Positions 7,947 through 17,446 of a DNA stretch of 64,000 nucleotides are shown here, piece after piece. This stretch comes from Acinetobacter colistiniresistens. GTDB taxonomy: Bacteria; Pseudomonadota; Gammaproteobacteria; Pseudomonadales; Moraxellaceae. The notes under the pieces were generated by a model. That model worked only from the letters and a program-made list of their open reading frames with translations, did no database searches and was not told where the DNA came from. Position numbers and translations under genes: made by a program. The stretch is from the NCBI RefSeq assembly GCF_000413935.1, contig NZ_KE340380.1:1-64000 (forward strand). The letters are read 5' to 3'. The stretch's first letter is position 1, and each line of letters opens with the position of its first letter.

Positions 7947-8657
7947 TTAACGACCAGATTCATCATTCCATAACAGTTTATGCAACTGGAGCTGGAAGCG
8001 AACAGGGAGATGGTCTTCTAAAATCCACTGTGCTAAATCGCGCGCCAATGCAGGAAGGGCGACTGCACCTTTTTCAACTGCAAAAGCGGGGGAGAACCAG
8101 ACCGTACTCACTTTGTTTTGCAACTGAAACTGTTCAAGTTGTTGTCTTGACCATTCATAGTCTTCACGATTACAGATCACAAATTTAATCTGATCGTGCT
8201 GGGTTAAATAGTCAAGATTGCTGTATAGATTTCGATGATCTTCTTTGGAGGTCGGTGTTTTTAAATCCAGTACTTTAGAAACACGGGGATCAACTTTAGA
8301 GACATCTAAAGCACCACTGGTTTCCAAAGAAACGTCGAAACCGAGGTCACACAGACGCTGTAATAGGATCAGGCAATTGGGTTGAGCAAGTGGCTCACCC
8401 CCTGTGACACAAATATAGGGTGTTTTATGCTGGCTAGCAGTTTCGATAATCTGTTCGAGTGATAAACGCTCACCGCCTTCAAAAGAGTAAGTGGTATCAC
8501 AATAACTACAACGTAAAGGACAGCCTGTTAAACGAATAAAAACAGTCGGTAGACCAAACGTATTCGCTTCGCCTTGCAAAGAGTAAAAGATCTCCGTAAT
8601 GCGTAAACCAGCCGCAGGATCAGAGACAGGAATTGCCGAAGAACGTAAGGAAGCCAT
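7947..8657 (-). CDS. queE: 7-carboxy-7-deazaguanine synthase QueE
   Basis: A radical-SAM enzyme that contracts the ring of 6-carboxytetrahydropterin to give 7-carboxy-7-deazaguanine. The iron-sulfur cluster ligands are Cys46, Cys50 and Cys53 in GCPLRCSYCD, a CX3CX2C spacing that is the canonical radical-SAM pattern. The family start ITEIFYSLQGEANTFG (residues 20-35) and the SAM-binding VTGGEPLAQ are present. At 236 residues it is of usual size. Gene order queE-queC is sensible for the pathway. No preQ1 riboswitch is seen in the leader. Confidence 0.94.
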   Translation of the reverse strand: MASLRSSAIPVSDPAAGLRITEIFYSLQGEANTFGLPTVFIRLTGCPLRCSYCDTTYSFEGGERLSLEQIIETASQHKTPYICVTGGEPLAQPNCLILLQRLCDLGFDVSLETSGALDVSKVDPRVSKVLDLKTPTSKEDHRNLYSNLDYLTQHDQIKFVICNREDYEWSRQQLEQFQLQNKVSTVWFSPAFAVEKGAVALPALARDLAQWILEDHLPVRFQLQLHKLLWNDESGR

Positions 8658-8701
8658 AAACAGTTACCACAAACAGGTGCCGCATAAGCAGCATGCTATA
8701 T

Positions 8702-8740
8702 AAAAAACAAAATCTCTACGACCATGACTGATCGTAGAGA
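8702..8740 (-). terminator. intrinsic terminator after dapD
   Basis: Arms TCTCTACGA (8713-8721) and TCGTAGAGA (8732-8740) pair over 9 bp. On the minus strand the stem runs straight into TTTTGTTTTTT. It is the third and strongest hairpin downstream of dapD. Confidence 0.85.
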
Positions 8741-8743
8741 CGA

Positions 8744-8778
8744 GGAGCAATTGAAGCTCCGAGGAACGATCAAGTTCC
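8744..8778 (-). other. two small hairpins in the dapD 3' untranslated region
   Basis: Between the dapD stop and its terminator are two further stem-loops: GGAGC/GCTCC (8744-8760) and GGAAC/GTTCC (8763-8778), separated by only 2 nt. Together with the terminator they give three hairpins in about 77 nt, a layout compatible with a 3'-UTR-derived small RNA or an RNA stability element. Function is inferred only. Confidence 0.45.
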
Positions 8779-8795
8779 ACAATAAATATTACAAA

Positions 8796-9617
8796 TTAGT
8801 CAGCGCGCAATAAATCGTTCAAGCTGGTTTTTGCGCGAGTTTTCGCATCTACTTTTTTGACGATGATTGCAGCATAAAGGCTGTAAGTACCGCATTTCGA
8901 TGGAAGGCTACCAGCAACAACTACAGAACCTGCTGGTACGCGACCGTAGTGAACTTCACCAGTTTCACGATCGAAGATCTTGGTTGATTGACCAATGAAA
9001 ACGCCCATTGAAATCACAGAACCTTCTTCAACAATCACACCTTCAACGATTTCAGAACGTGCACCAATGAAGCAGTTATCTTCAATAATGGTCGGGTTTG
9101 CTTGTAATGGCTCTAATACACCACCAATACCAACGCCACCTGACAAATGAACATTTTTACCAATTTGTGCACATGAACCGACAGTTGCCCATGTGTCAAC
9201 CATGGTACCTTCATCAACATAAGCACCAATGTTGACATAAGAAGGCATCAACACCACATTTTTTGCTTGGAAGCTACCACGTCGTGCTACTGCAGGCGGT
9301 ACAACACGGACACCAGCAGCTTTGAACTGTTCTTCTGTCCAACCTGAGTATTTGGTTGCTACTTTGTCATAGAAACGAAGATCACACGCTTCAATCGGCG
9401 TATTGTCATTGAGTTTAAATGAAAGTAAAACCGCTTTTTTTAACCATTGATGAACAACCCATTCACCATCAATTTTTTCTGCAACACGGAGGGTACCGTT
9501 ATCTAAACCTGTCAACGCTTCTTCTACAGCTTGACGGATTTCTGTTGGGCAGTCCGCTGCACTATAGTTGGCACGGTCTTCAAATGCTTGCTCAATGATT
9601 GTAGAAAGCTGAGACAT
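8796..9617 (-). CDS. dapD: tetrahydrodipicolinate N-succinyltransferase DapD
   Basis: Adds succinyl from succinyl-CoA to tetrahydrodipicolinate in the lysine and meso-diaminopimelate pathway. The 273-residue protein has the N-terminal helical domain ([16 protein letters not shown]) followed by the left-handed beta-helix of hexapeptide repeats (residues about 105-215, for example [19 protein letters not shown] and [18 protein letters not shown]). The C-terminal [17 protein letters not shown] segment is characteristic. It appears monocistronic, with a terminator downstream and an AT-rich upstream region shared with the divergent outer-membrane gene. Confidence 0.97.
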   Translation of the reverse strand: MSQLSTIIEQAFEDRANYSAADCPTEIRQAVEEALTGLDNGTLRVAEKIDGEWVVHQWLKKAVLLSFKLNDNTPIEACDLRFYDKVATKYSGWTEEQFKAAGVRVVPPAVARRGSFQAKNVVLMPSYVNIGAYVDEGTMVDTWATVGSCAQIGKNVHLSGGVGIGGVLEPLQANPTIIEDNCFIGARSEIVEGVIVEEGSVISMGVFIGQSTKIFDRETGEVHYGRVPAGSVVVAGSLPSKCGTYSLYAAIIVKKVDAKTRAKTSLNDLLRAD

Positions 9618-9915
9618 GATCTTCCTTCTTCCAAAAAAAATTTTGTAGATTTTACACTAATTTGTAGCAAGAATCTTTGAAAAAAGTAGTTACAATATTT
9701 TGTTTTAAATTTGAGCAATAAATCTGTAATAAAAAATGGAGCTTATTGTTTTTTATCTATATTTTGCAAATACATAATTACTTCGAATTTGTATCAAAAA
9801 ATAACAAAAAGTAATCAGTTTTTGTATAAAAAAATAGCGATCATTCTTTTATGCTTATTTCACAAGCAACAATTATATATTTATTTAAATAAAAGCATTT
9901 TTTGAGGAGACTTCA

Positions 9916-10665
9916 ATGAAAGCTTTGCGTGTTATGTTAGCAGCAGGTGCATTAACAGCGATTGCAGGTACTGCATTTGCAGCAGATGAACAAGTAGTGA
10001 AGGAATCTGTATATGCGTTCCCTTCATACTTAGATCCAGTTTCAGTTCGTGCTGAGGTAGGTACTACAGGCTACGGTGGTGCAATTTCATATAGAGTCAA
10101 TCCATATGTAAGCTTAAGTCTTGGTTATAATGGTGGCGATATTTCTTGGTCAGATGACCTTAAAATAAATGGCTCTAAATATGACTTGGACATGGACAAT
10201 AAAACAGCATATTTAAATGCTGAGATTCGTCCTTGGGGCACAAATCCGAACAACTTTGTAAACTCAATTTATGTTGCAACAGGTGTTGGTTATTTAGATA
10301 ATGATTACAAGCTTGACCGTCGTGTAGGTCAAGGGCGTAATTTCACTGTAAATAATACTGATTTTAACGCAACTTCTGATGTTCATATTGCAGGTAAAAT
10401 GCGTTATAAAGATGATATCGCACCATATTTAGGTGTGGGTATCGCGCCGCAAGTGTATAAAAACATTGGTGTATTCGGTGAAGTCGGGGCTTACTATACA
10501 GGTAACCCAACAGCAACTTTACAAAATGTGAATGGCGGTACTGCGACTAACGGTAATGGTGCAAACTTAAATGATGAAATTGCTAAAGAACAAGGCAAAA
10601 TTCAAGATAAAGCACGTTACGAGTGGATGCCAGTTGCGAAAGTGGGTGTGAGCTTCAAGTTCTAA
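9916..10665 (+). CDS. outer-membrane beta-barrel protein, OmpW/porin-like
   Basis: A 249-residue outer-membrane protein. Residues 1-22 are a signal peptide (cleavage after GTAFA, before ADEQ). The mature chain shows alternating amphipathic strands, for example SVRAEVG, AISYRVNPYVSLSLGYN and SIYVATGVGYL, and ends in KVGVSFKF with the terminal phenylalanine that outer-membrane insertion machinery recognises. The strand count suggests a small barrel of about eight strands, like OmpW and related proteins. A good ribosome binding site (GAGGAG) precedes the ATG. The 298-bp upstream region is extremely AT-rich and holds no other gene. Exact family uncertain. Confidence 0.8.
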   Translation: MKALRVMLAAGALTAIAGTAFAADEQVVKESVYAFPSYLDPVSVRAEVGTTGYGGAISYRVNPYVSLSLGYNGGDISWSDDLKINGSKYDLDMDNKTAYLNAEIRPWGTNPNNFVNSIYVATGVGYLDNDYKLDRRVGQGRNFTVNNTDFNATSDVHIAGKMRYKDDIAPYLGVGIAPQVYKNIGVFGEVGAYYTGNPTATLQNVNGGTATNGNGANLNDEIAKEQGKIQDKARYEWMPVAKVGVSFKF

Positions 10666-10681
10666 TCCATGCATTCAATAT

Positions 10682-10710
10682 AAAAAAACGAGCACTATGC
10701 TCGTTTTTTA
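10682..10710. terminator. intrinsic terminator after the outer-membrane gene
   Basis: Arms AAAAAACGAGC (10683-10693) and GCTCGTTTTTT (10699-10709). It lies 17 bp past the stop codon of the beta-barrel gene; symmetrical enough to work in both directions. Confidence 0.85.
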
Positions 10711-10740
10711 TATTTTGATATCCGATCAAAGACAAACAAA

Positions 10741-10761
10741 AAAGGCTCTAGCTGAGCCTTT
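10741..10761 (-). terminator. intrinsic terminator after the CysB-like gene
   Basis: Arms AAAGGCTC and GAGCCTTT with a 5-nt loop; on the minus strand a T-run follows (TTTTTTGTTTG). It closes the regulator gene that starts at 11702. Confidence 0.8.
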
Positions 10762-10778
10762 CTTTGTTCTGTAGGGGA

Positions 10779-11702
10779 TTACTCTTCTGGATATGCCACT
10801 TTCTTTAACGCTTTAATGTCAGTTTGAGGTGAGCATAGTGAGATGAATTCATAACCATAGCCACGGAGTAGGTGTCCTTTACGCACTGCGATCCATGTCG
10901 TATTTACCCCAAAAACATCGGTTTTAATTTGTTGTAAACGATAGTCACGCTCGGCATCATAAGCGACATCATTGACAATCCCAACCCCCATATTAAGTTC
11001 AACATAGGTTTTGATAACATCGGCATCTAGTGCGGACATTACGATATCAGCATGCAATTGTGCATCTTCAAAAGCCTTATCAATTTTAGAGCGTCCTGTG
11101 AAACCACCATGATAGGTAATTAAAGGATATTCAGCTAATACGTCTAGGCTGATTTTGTCTAGTTTTGCGAGAGGATGGTCTTTTGGCGTAATGATACTGT
11201 GGTGCCACTCATAATAAGGCACGCTGGCTAAATTATCTTCTGTAGTTAACGATTCTGTTGCAATCCCGATATCTGCTTCACCTTGTAGTAACATTTCTGC
11301 AATTTCAACAGGGCTGGCCTGTTGTAAAACCAAATGTACTTTTGGAAATAGTTTTTTAAATTGGTTAACGATTGGCGGAAGGACATAACGTGCCTGTGTA
11401 TGCGTTGTGGCAATTGTGAGTGTCCCTTCATCGACTTTATTAAAATCATCGGCCAGACGTTTAATATTATCTGCATCGACCAGCATGCGTTCCACGATGC
11501 TTAATAAGGATTGACCTGGTTCGGTTAAGCCAAGTAAGCGTTTACCTTTACGGACAAACAGTTGTACACCTAATTCATCTTCTAGATCTTTAATATGTTT
11601 ACTGACACCAGATTGGGAGGTATAAAGTGCCGCAGATGCTTCAGTCAAATTAAAGTTTTGGCGAACTGTTTCTCGAATAATTCTGAGTTGTTGAAAGTTC
11701 AT
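10779..11702 (-). CDS. cysB: CysB/Cbl-type LysR-family transcriptional regulator
   Basis: A 307-residue LysR-type regulator. The N-terminal helix-turn-helix (MNFQQLRIIRETVRQNFNL to about residue 60, with LYTSQSGVSKHIKDLEDELG) has the long recognition helix typical of CysB and Cbl. The substrate domain includes TTHTQARYVLP near 98, the CysB segment that binds the O-acetylserine-type inducer or sulfate. CysB homologues control sulfate uptake and cysteine synthesis. It lies 53 bp downstream of cysA on the same strand, so it could be read through from the transport operon or have its own promoter. CysB or its paralogue Cbl cannot be separated by sequence alone. Confidence 0.9.
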   Translation of the reverse strand: MNFQQLRIIRETVRQNFNLTEASAALYTSQSGVSKHIKDLEDELGVQLFVRKGKRLLGLTEPGQSLLSIVERMLVDADNIKRLADDFNKVDEGTLTIATTHTQARYVLPPIVNQFKKLFPKVHLVLQQASPVEIAEMLLQGEADIGIATESLTTEDNLASVPYYEWHHSIITPKDHPLAKLDKISLDVLAEYPLITYHGGFTGRSKIDKAFEDAQLHADIVMSALDADVIKTYVELNMGVGIVNDVAYDAERDYRLQQIKTDVFGVNTTWIAVRKGHLLRGYGYEFISLCSPQTDIKALKKVAYPEE

Positions 11703-11755
11703 AAAAGTTTTTCCTCATAAGAGGATGGGGCGTGTTTTACCCCATCAATATTATT

Positions 11756-12826
11756 TTAAGCAACTTGCGTTGTTTGATCTGCGAATAAATGAAGTTGAGC
11801 CGCACTAATCCAAACGGTTTGATTTGGTTTGAATTGATGTAAGTTCGCCTCTTCTACAGTTAATAAAATTTCAATCGTTCGTCCACTACGATCTTGTAAT
11901 TCAGCTACGACACGACCTGCAATCCATACTTCCCGCAAGAAGGTTGCCTCAATGGTATTGGCTTGAGGCTGAGTATGAATATGTAATTCATTTGGTCGCG
12001 CAAAGGCAATCACTTTCCCTTGCGGCGCTTCTAGGCTAGTTGGTAGCTGAATACGATCATCACCGATACGAATAATACCGCCAGTATGCTCACCTTCAAA
12101 ACGATTTGCTTGACCAAGGAAATCAAAAACAAAGGGGGTTGCTGGTTTTTCGTACACTTCTCGTGGTGAACCGATTTGTTCAACGTCACCTTTGTTCATG
12201 ACAATAATCTGATCTGCAACTTCTAAGGCTTCTTCCTGATCGTGTGTCACGAAGATTGAAGTAATGTGAAGTTCATCGTGCAAAGTTCGTAACCAGCGGC
12301 GTAATTCTTTACGGACTTTGGCATCTAATGCACCAAATGGCTCATCGAGTAATAAAACACGTGGTTCAACTGCCAAGGCACGTGCCAAGGCGATACGCTG
12401 GCGCTGGCCACCTGAAAGCTGAGCTGGATAGCGGTCTGCCAAAAAGCCGAGCTGTACCAAATCGAGTAAACGAGTGACACGTTTTTTGATTTCTGCTTCC
12501 GATGGGCGTGTTGCGCGTGGACGAACACGTAAACCAAAAGCAATATTGTCAAAAACAGTCATGTGACGGAACAGCGCATAGTGCTGGAATACAAAACCAA
12601 CCTGACGCTCACGGACGTGAATATCCGTTGCATCTTCACCTTCAAGTAAAACCTGACCGCCGTCTGCAGACTCTAGACCTGCGATAATGCGTAGTAAGGT
12701 GGTTTTTCCACAACCAGAAGGGCCAAGCAGGGCAACCAATTCACCTTCCGGAAAGTCTAAAGAGATATTTTTCAGCGCATGGAATGCACCAAAGTGTTTT
12801 TCAATATTTTTAACTTGAATACTCAT
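11756..12826 (-). CDS. cysA: sulfate/thiosulfate ABC transporter ATP-binding protein CysA
   Basis: A 356-residue ATPase that drives sulfate and thiosulfate import. Walker A is [11 protein letters not shown] (about 35-45), the ABC signature [15 protein letters not shown] (about 136-150) and Walker [13 protein letters not shown] (about 156-167), followed by the H-loop histidine in FVTHDQEEA. The C-terminal third is a TOBE-type regulatory domain ([14 protein letters not shown]). It lies 11 bp after cysW, so it belongs to the sbp-hydrolase-cysT-cysW-cysA unit. Confidence 0.96.
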   Translation of the reverse strand: MSIQVKNIEKHFGAFHALKNISLDFPEGELVALLGPSGCGKTTLLRIIAGLESADGGQVLLEGEDATDIHVRERQVGFVFQHYALFRHMTVFDNIAFGLRVRPRATRPSEAEIKKRVTRLLDLVQLGFLADRYPAQLSGGQRQRIALARALAVEPRVLLLDEPFGALDAKVRKELRRWLRTLHDELHITSIFVTHDQEEALEVADQIIVMNKGDVEQIGSPREVYEKPATPFVFDFLGQANRFEGEHTGGIIRIGDDRIQLPTSLEAPQGKVIAFARPNELHIHTQPQANTIEATFLREVWIAGRVVAELQDRSGRTIEILLTVEEANLHQFKPNQTVWISAAQLHLFADQTTQVA

Positions 12827-12837
12827 GTGTTCATTCC

Positions 12838-13722
12838 TTAGTGATTGGGTTGATGTTCATTTGCTTGGTCTTGGCGGACTTCTAGCCAAGTTTTCAAAAT
12901 CAAAGTAATGATCGCTAAAAATGCCAGTAATGAAGACACAGCAAATGCAGCACTAAAGGTATATTCGTTATAGAGAATTTCTACATGTAACGGTAGTGTA
13001 TTGGTTTGGCCGCGAATATGACCTGAAACCACAGATACTGCACCGAACTCACCCATTGCACGGGCATTACATAGAATTACACCGTAAATCAAACCCCATT
13101 TGATATTAGGCAGGGTTACTTTCCAGAAGGTTTGCCAACCTGAAGCACCGAGTACAATCGCTGCTTCTTCTTCCTCAGTCCCTTGCGCTTCCATTAAAGG
13201 AATTAACTCACGAGCAACGAAAGGAACCGTAATAAAAATGGTGGCAAGGACAATCGCAGGGACGGCATACAAGATTTTGATGTCATGGTCCATTAACCAG
13301 CTACCCATCCAGCCTTGTGTACCAAAAATCAGCACCAACATGAGGCCAGCAATGACAGGAGATACCGAGAAAGGCATATCAATAATCGTGGTTAAGATGG
13401 CTTTACCACGGAACTGGAATTTCGCAACCGCCCATGCTGCAGCAACACCAAACACGACATTAATGGGTACAGCAATGGCTGCTGTGAGTAAGGTCAGTTT
13501 GACTGCTGATAAGGTATCTGAATCAGTTAAGGCATTAATATAAACCGTCAACCCTTGTTTAAATGCTTCAACAAAAACCAAAATCAGGGGCAGAATTAAG
13601 CAGCTCAGGAAGAAGATTAGTGCAACAGTGATCAAGCTATAGCGAACCCAAGTCGGTTCACGGGTTGCATCTCTGGCTTGTAATTTGAGTGCCAAAGCAT
13701 TGCCATTGGTATTTAAGCTCAT
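12838..13722 (-). CDS. cysW: sulfate ABC transporter permease CysW
   Basis: One of two inner-membrane permease subunits of the sulfate transporter, about 294 residues with six predicted membrane segments. The EAA loop that docks on CysA is visible as [25 protein letters not shown] near residue 180. I chose the ATG at 13722 ([10 protein letters not shown]), which overlaps the cysT stop codon as ATGA, the usual sign of translational coupling. An in-frame upstream start at 13755 would overlap cysT by 37 nt and is less likely. Confidence 0.94.
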   Translation of the reverse strand: MSLNTNGNALALKLQARDATREPTWVRYSLITVALIFFLSCLILPLILVFVEAFKQGLTVYINALTDSDTLSAVKLTLLTAAIAVPINVVFGVAAAWAVAKFQFRGKAILTTIIDMPFSVSPVIAGLMLVLIFGTQGWMGSWLMDHDIKILYAVPAIVLATIFITVPFVARELIPLMEAQGTEEEEAAIVLGASGWQTFWKVTLPNIKWGLIYGVILCNARAMGEFGAVSVVSGHIRGQTNTLPLHVEILYNEYTFSAAFAVSSLLAFLAIITLILKTWLEVRQDQANEHQPNH

Positions 13723-14552
13723 TGTGCAACTCTCCCTGTACGACGGCTCGCCCATGCTTGTACCAAGTTAATTAAAAATAAAATACCGAAAGAGAGGACA
13801 AGCATGACCACAGCAATGGTGGTTGCACCGGCATAATCATATTCTTCTAAACGAGAAATAATCATCAGCGGCGCGATTTCAGTTTTATAGGGCTGGTTAC
13901 CTGCAATGAAAATGACTGAGCCATATTCACCGACGCCACGGGCAAAGGCCAATGCGAAGCCTGTCAGTAAGGCAGGGAATAAAATCGGTAAAATAATTTT
14001 GGTAATGGTCTGCCAACGATTCGCACCTAAGGCAGAAGCAGCTTCTTCCAATTCGGTTTCAATATCACTAAGTACAGGCTGAACTGTACGAACCACGAAA
14101 GGTAGACCAATAAAGATCAAGGCTAATGTAATCCCGATGGGGGTATAAGCCACTTCAATCCCTAGCGGTGAAAGATATTGTCCAATCCAGCCTGTTGGTG
14201 CGTATAAAGAGGTTAATGCAATACCTGCAACAGCTGTTGGTAGGGCAAAAGGTAGATCCACTAAAGCATCAACAATGCGTTTACCAGGAAAGTTATAACG
14301 GACGAGGCACCAAGCCAGTAACAAACCAAAAATAACGTTCACTAAAGCCGCAATCAGTGCAGCACTAAAGCTCAGTTGTAAGGACTTTAAAATTCGTTCT
14401 GAGGTTAAGATTTCCCATAAGCCATCCCATCCAATCCCAAAAGATTTGATAAATACAGCAGATAAAGGAATAAGCACAATCAAAGACACGTAAGCGAGGG
14501 TGAAGCCTAATGAGAGACCAAACCCAGGCAGCACTCGGGAACGCTGCGACAT
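13719..14552 (-). CDS. cysT: sulfate ABC transporter permease CysT (CysU)
   Basis: The partner permease of CysW, 277 residues, with about six membrane helices. The EAA loop is [25 protein letters not shown] near residue 170. The N-terminal [21 protein letters not shown] is typical of CysT. It shares a 4-nt ATGA overlap with cysW. Upstream on the same strand lie an alpha/beta hydrolase gene and the binding-protein gene, an unusual insertion for this operon type. Confidence 0.95.
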   Translation of the reverse strand: MSQRSRVLPGFGLSLGFTLAYVSLIVLIPLSAVFIKSFGIGWDGLWEILTSERILKSLQLSFSAALIAALVNVIFGLLLAWCLVRYNFPGKRIVDALVDLPFALPTAVAGIALTSLYAPTGWIGQYLSPLGIEVAYTPIGITLALIFIGLPFVVRTVQPVLSDIETELEEAASALGANRWQTITKIILPILFPALLTGFALAFARGVGEYGSVIFIAGNQPYKTEIAPLMIISRLEEYDYAGATTIAVVMLVLSFGILFLINLVQAWASRRTGRVAQ

Positions 14553-14628
14553 GATATTTCCTCAAAGAGAAATTTTGCTAAAACAAGCAAATAAATAATG
14601 GGAATACTAAAATTACGGAAAGCTGGGG

Positions 14629-15231
14629 TTAGGCAAATTTCAAATTAAAATTTGCCTGACTCATTCGGACCACAGGTTGCATCTTTTTTTCAGGCAGCAA
14701 ATAGTTCAGGATCTCAGGGAAGGGACCAAATCCAGATGCGACATTGATATGACCAACAGCACCTAAATTAATCGGTGTTAATTTCCATGTTTGGGCCAAT
14801 TGCAAGGCATCGACATAACCTAACCAAGGATCATTTTCACTGATCAGTAAAGTGGTGGGCACTTCGATTTTGAGTTGCTGAAAATACTGTTTGTAGTCCG
14901 TCAAGCTATGTCGTGCAAAACCTGCTTCACCAAAACGGGCAGGATTTGCAGGAGCAACTAAAACCAGATTTTTCACTTTTGCGCTGAGTTCTGGATGCTC
15001 CGCAAGTGCTGCGACACTGGTCAAACAACCAAAGCTGTGGGCAACGATTTGCACAGGGGCTGGCGCAGCTGAAACTGTTTTGACAAACTGAGCAACCCAT
15101 TCGCTGAGCACAGGACGATCCCAATGTTTCTGTTCAACGCGAGAGCTAGACACGAGTTGCTGTTGTAACCAAGACTGCCAATGCTGCGCTTCGCTACCAC
15201 CTACACCTGGAACAATTACGGTATGAATCAT
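14629..15231 (-). CDS. RBBP9/YdeN-family alpha/beta hydrolase
   Basis: A 200-residue serine hydrolase. The start MIHTVIVPGVGGSEAQHWQSW is the hallmark of the RBBP9/YdeN family. The nucleophile elbow is AHSFGC (near residue 78), the acid is in ISENDPWLG and the catalytic histidine in VGHINVASGFG. Substrate unknown. I chose the ATG at 15231 because AAGGAGA stands at ideal spacing; the longer frame from 15258 has no such site. The gene sits inside the sulfate operon, between the binding protein and cysT, which suggests co-expression under sulfur control, perhaps acting on a sulfur-containing ester, but that is speculation. Confidence 0.88.
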   Translation of the reverse strand: MIHTVIVPGVGGSEAQHWQSWLQQQLVSSSRVEQKHWDRPVLSEWVAQFVKTVSAAPAPVQIVAHSFGCLTSVAALAEHPELSAKVKNLVLVAPANPARFGEAGFARHSLTDYKQYFQQLKIEVPTTLLISENDPWLGYVDALQLAQTWKLTPINLGAVGHINVASGFGPFPEILNYLLPEKKMQPVVRMSQANFNLKFA

Positions 15232-15248
15232 GTCTATTCTCCTTAGAA

Positions 15249-15369
15249 TCCCTCCCAACCGCCCTTTAAGAAAGGGAGGAGTGACACGAATTTAGTAACT
15301 AAACTAAGATTCGTGTAATTCCCCTCTTTTAAAAGAGGGGAGCTGCGTTTATAGCAGCGCAAGGGAGAT
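15249..15369. repeat. multi-hairpin palindromic (REP-like) element, copy A
   Basis: Four stem-loops stand in a row: CCTCCC/GGGAGG (15251-15279), CACGAAT/ATTCGTG (15285-15315), CCCCTCTTTTAAAAGAGGGG (15321-15340, perfect palindrome) and GCTGC/GCAGC (15342-15358). The purine/pyrimidine skew, runs of CCCTC and GAGGG, and intergenic position are shared with the element at 50069-50184. It separates the sulfate-binding protein gene from the hydrolase gene and may terminate or stabilise the upstream mRNA. Confidence 0.6.
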
Positions 15370-15371
15370 TT

Positions 15372-16379
15372 TTATTTGCCTGTGCTGTTGAGCTTGACGA
15401 TTTGGTCAAACACACCGCCATTATCAAAGTGAGTTTTTTGTACTTTGGTCCAGCCACCGAATTCTTGATCAATCGTCACTAATTTTAGGGGTTTGAATAC
15501 ATTGCTATATTTCTTTAATACAGCTGCATTGCGTGGGCGGTAGAAGTTACGTGCCGCAATCTCTTGACCCGCAGGTGAGTAGAGGTAGTTCAAATAACCA
15601 CGAGCGATTTGTAAATTGCCTTTTTTCTCAGCATTTTTTTCTACGACTGCAACAGGTGGTTCAGCAAGAATTGAGAGGGATGGTGTGATAATCTCGAATT
15701 TGCCTGGCTGTTCACGTACAGCAAGATAAGCTTCATTTTCCCAAGCCAGTAATACGTCACCGATACCGCGTTCAGCAAAGGTTGTGGTTGCGCCACGTGC
15801 GCCTGAATCTAGTACTTTGGTTTGTTTATAAATTTGACGAACAAATTCTTGTGCTTTGGCATCGTTACCACCTTTTTGGTGTTTCGCCCAAGCCCAAGCA
15901 CCTAAGTAGTTCCAACGTGCCCCACCTGATGTTTTTGGATTTGGTGTGATGATTTCTACACCAGGTTTAATCAGATCACCCCAGTCCTTAATTTGCTTTG
16001 GATTGTCTTTACGAACAAGGAATACAATTGTTGAAGTGTATGGCGTAGAGTTGTTTGGTAATTTCTTTTGCCAGTCTGCAGGAAGTAATTTTGCATTTTT
16101 AGCAATTTCGTCAATATCCGCTGCAAGTGCAAGCGTAACGACATCTGCATTTAAGCCATCAATTACGGCACGCGCTTGTTTACCTGAGCCGCCATGGGAC
16201 TGTTTAAAGTCAATGTCTTGACCCGTACGTTGTTTCCAGAATGTGCCAAATTGTTTATTGAAATCTGTATAAAGTTCACGAGTTGGATCATAAGACACAT
16301 TTAAAAATTCTTGTGCCGCAAATGAAGAAACTGAGAGTAGTGCGGCAATGACGCCAACTTTAACTTGAGATAAACGCAT
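15372..16379 (-). CDS. sbp: periplasmic sulfate-binding protein Sbp
   Basis: The extracytoplasmic receptor that delivers sulfate to CysTWA. I place the start at 16379 ([25 protein letters not shown]), preceded by AAGGGG at good spacing; the frame stays open upstream for 66 more codons without merit. Residues 1-22 are the signal peptide. Typical binding-protein segments are [28 protein letters not shown] (residues about 60-72) and [17 protein letters not shown]. The C-terminal [11 protein letters not shown] is also characteristic. About 335 residues, normal for the family. It is first in the sulfate operon, upstream of the REP-like element. Confidence 0.94.
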   Translation of the reverse strand: MRLSQVKVGVIAALLSVSSFAAQEFLNVSYDPTRELYTDFNKQFGTFWKQRTGQDIDFKQSHGGSGKQARAVIDGLNADVVTLALAADIDEIAKNAKLLPADWQKKLPNNSTPYTSTIVFLVRKDNPKQIKDWGDLIKPGVEIITPNPKTSGGARWNYLGAWAWAKHQKGGNDAKAQEFVRQIYKQTKVLDSGARGATTTFAERGIGDVLLAWENEAYLAVREQPGKFEIITPSLSILAEPPVAVVEKNAEKKGNLQIARGYLNYLYSPAGQEIAARNFYRPRNAAVLKKYSNVFKPLKLVTIDQEFGGWTKVQKTHFDNGGVFDQIVKLNSTGK

Positions 16380-16632
16380 GAAAAACCCCTTAAAAACTAA
16401 ATCACTGTTTGGAATATGTACGCAGCATAACGCCAGTTTTTTTGCAAAAAAAATAATTAAAATCGAATTTGATATGAAAAAAATGCAATTGCATAAAACA
16501 GCTAAGCTTTGCTGAATTGTTGATATAGATCTGTTTTTTTTGGCGGAAATTAAATTAACATCCTTGTTTAAAATCAAATGGTTATTTAGTATTTGTTATA
16601 AGGCTCATAGAAAGTGAATAGGTGCTTAGGTC

Positions 16633-17445
16633 ATGCAATGTTATAAAAATGGACAATTGATTGATTCCATTCCTTTATTAGATCGAGCTTTTCATTATGG
16701 CGATGGTTGCTTTACCACAGCACGTATTTTTCACGGAATTTGGGAGCTAAAAGAATTACACTTTGCACGTTTGCAGTTGGCTTGTAAAAATTTAAGCCTT
16801 GAAGCCGATCTGAGTTTGATTGAAAGCTCTTTGCAGCACTTAGCACAACAGAATGTGCATCTCAACGGCACCTTAAAAGTCGTGATCAGTCGAGGTATCG
16901 GAGATCGAGGCTATAGCCTTCCATTACATGCTGCTGATGTATATGTCTGGTATTACCCGCGCGCAACTCAAGTTTTTCAGCCTGAATGGATTGAAAGCGG
17001 GATGTTGCATCATGCCTTAGGCTTGAATATGCCGCATTTGGTGGGTTTAAAAACCCTGAATAGATTAGAGCAGGTTTTACTCAAGCAAGAAGCGGATCAA
17101 CATGGTTGGCTGGAAGCGTTGGTGAGTGATGTACAAGGTTATATTGTTGAAGGGGTGAGCAGTAATTGTTTTATTCGTATAAATGATCGATGGATTACGC
17201 CTGAACTTCGTTATAATGGCGTCCACGGTGTGATGAGAGCCAGAATCTTATCGAGAATGCAGCAATACCAGATTGAATGTGAGCAGCGGTGTATCGATAT
17301 CAATGAGATTGGGCGCATCCAGAATCTATTTTTTTGTAATGCCTTACATCCCATGAAAGCGGTTGTTCGATTTAATGATCGGGCTTTAGAGCAACAACCC
17401 TATCTTGATTTATTTGAAACTTTAAAACTTAGCCAGATTGATTAA
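16633..17445 (+). CDS. pabC: aminodeoxychorismate lyase PabC
   Basis: A PLP enzyme that releases pyruvate from 4-amino-4-deoxychorismate to give p-aminobenzoate for folate. The 270-residue protein belongs to fold-type IV transaminases: LLDRAFHYGDGCFTTARI near residue 18, and the PLP lysine in VGLKTLNRLEQ near residue 140. The end segment SDVQGYIVEGVSSNCF is typical. First gene of a compact pabC-mltG-tmk unit; a single base separates its stop from the mltG ATG. Confidence 0.92.
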   Translation: MQCYKNGQLIDSIPLLDRAFHYGDGCFTTARIFHGIWELKELHFARLQLACKNLSLEADLSLIESSLQHLAQQNVHLNGTLKVVISRGIGDRGYSLPLHAADVYVWYYPRATQVFQPEWIESGMLHHALGLNMPHLVGLKTLNRLEQVLLKQEADQHGWLEALVSDVQGYIVEGVSSNCFIRINDRWITPELRYNGVHGVMRARILSRMQQYQIECEQRCIDINEIGRIQNLFFCNALHPMKAVVRFNDRALEQQPYLDLFETLKLSQID

Positions 17446-17446
17446 T

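Noticed and set aside
8658-8701. Possible preQ1 riboswitch in the queE leader
   Set aside because: The leader does not contain the conserved preQ1-I or preQ1-II cores; its hairpin with a T-run is the dapD terminator.
9711-9905. 64-aa plus-strand frame upstream of the outer-membrane gene
   Set aside because: Extremely AT-rich, lysine/isoleucine-biased translation with no domain; it coincides with promoter DNA.
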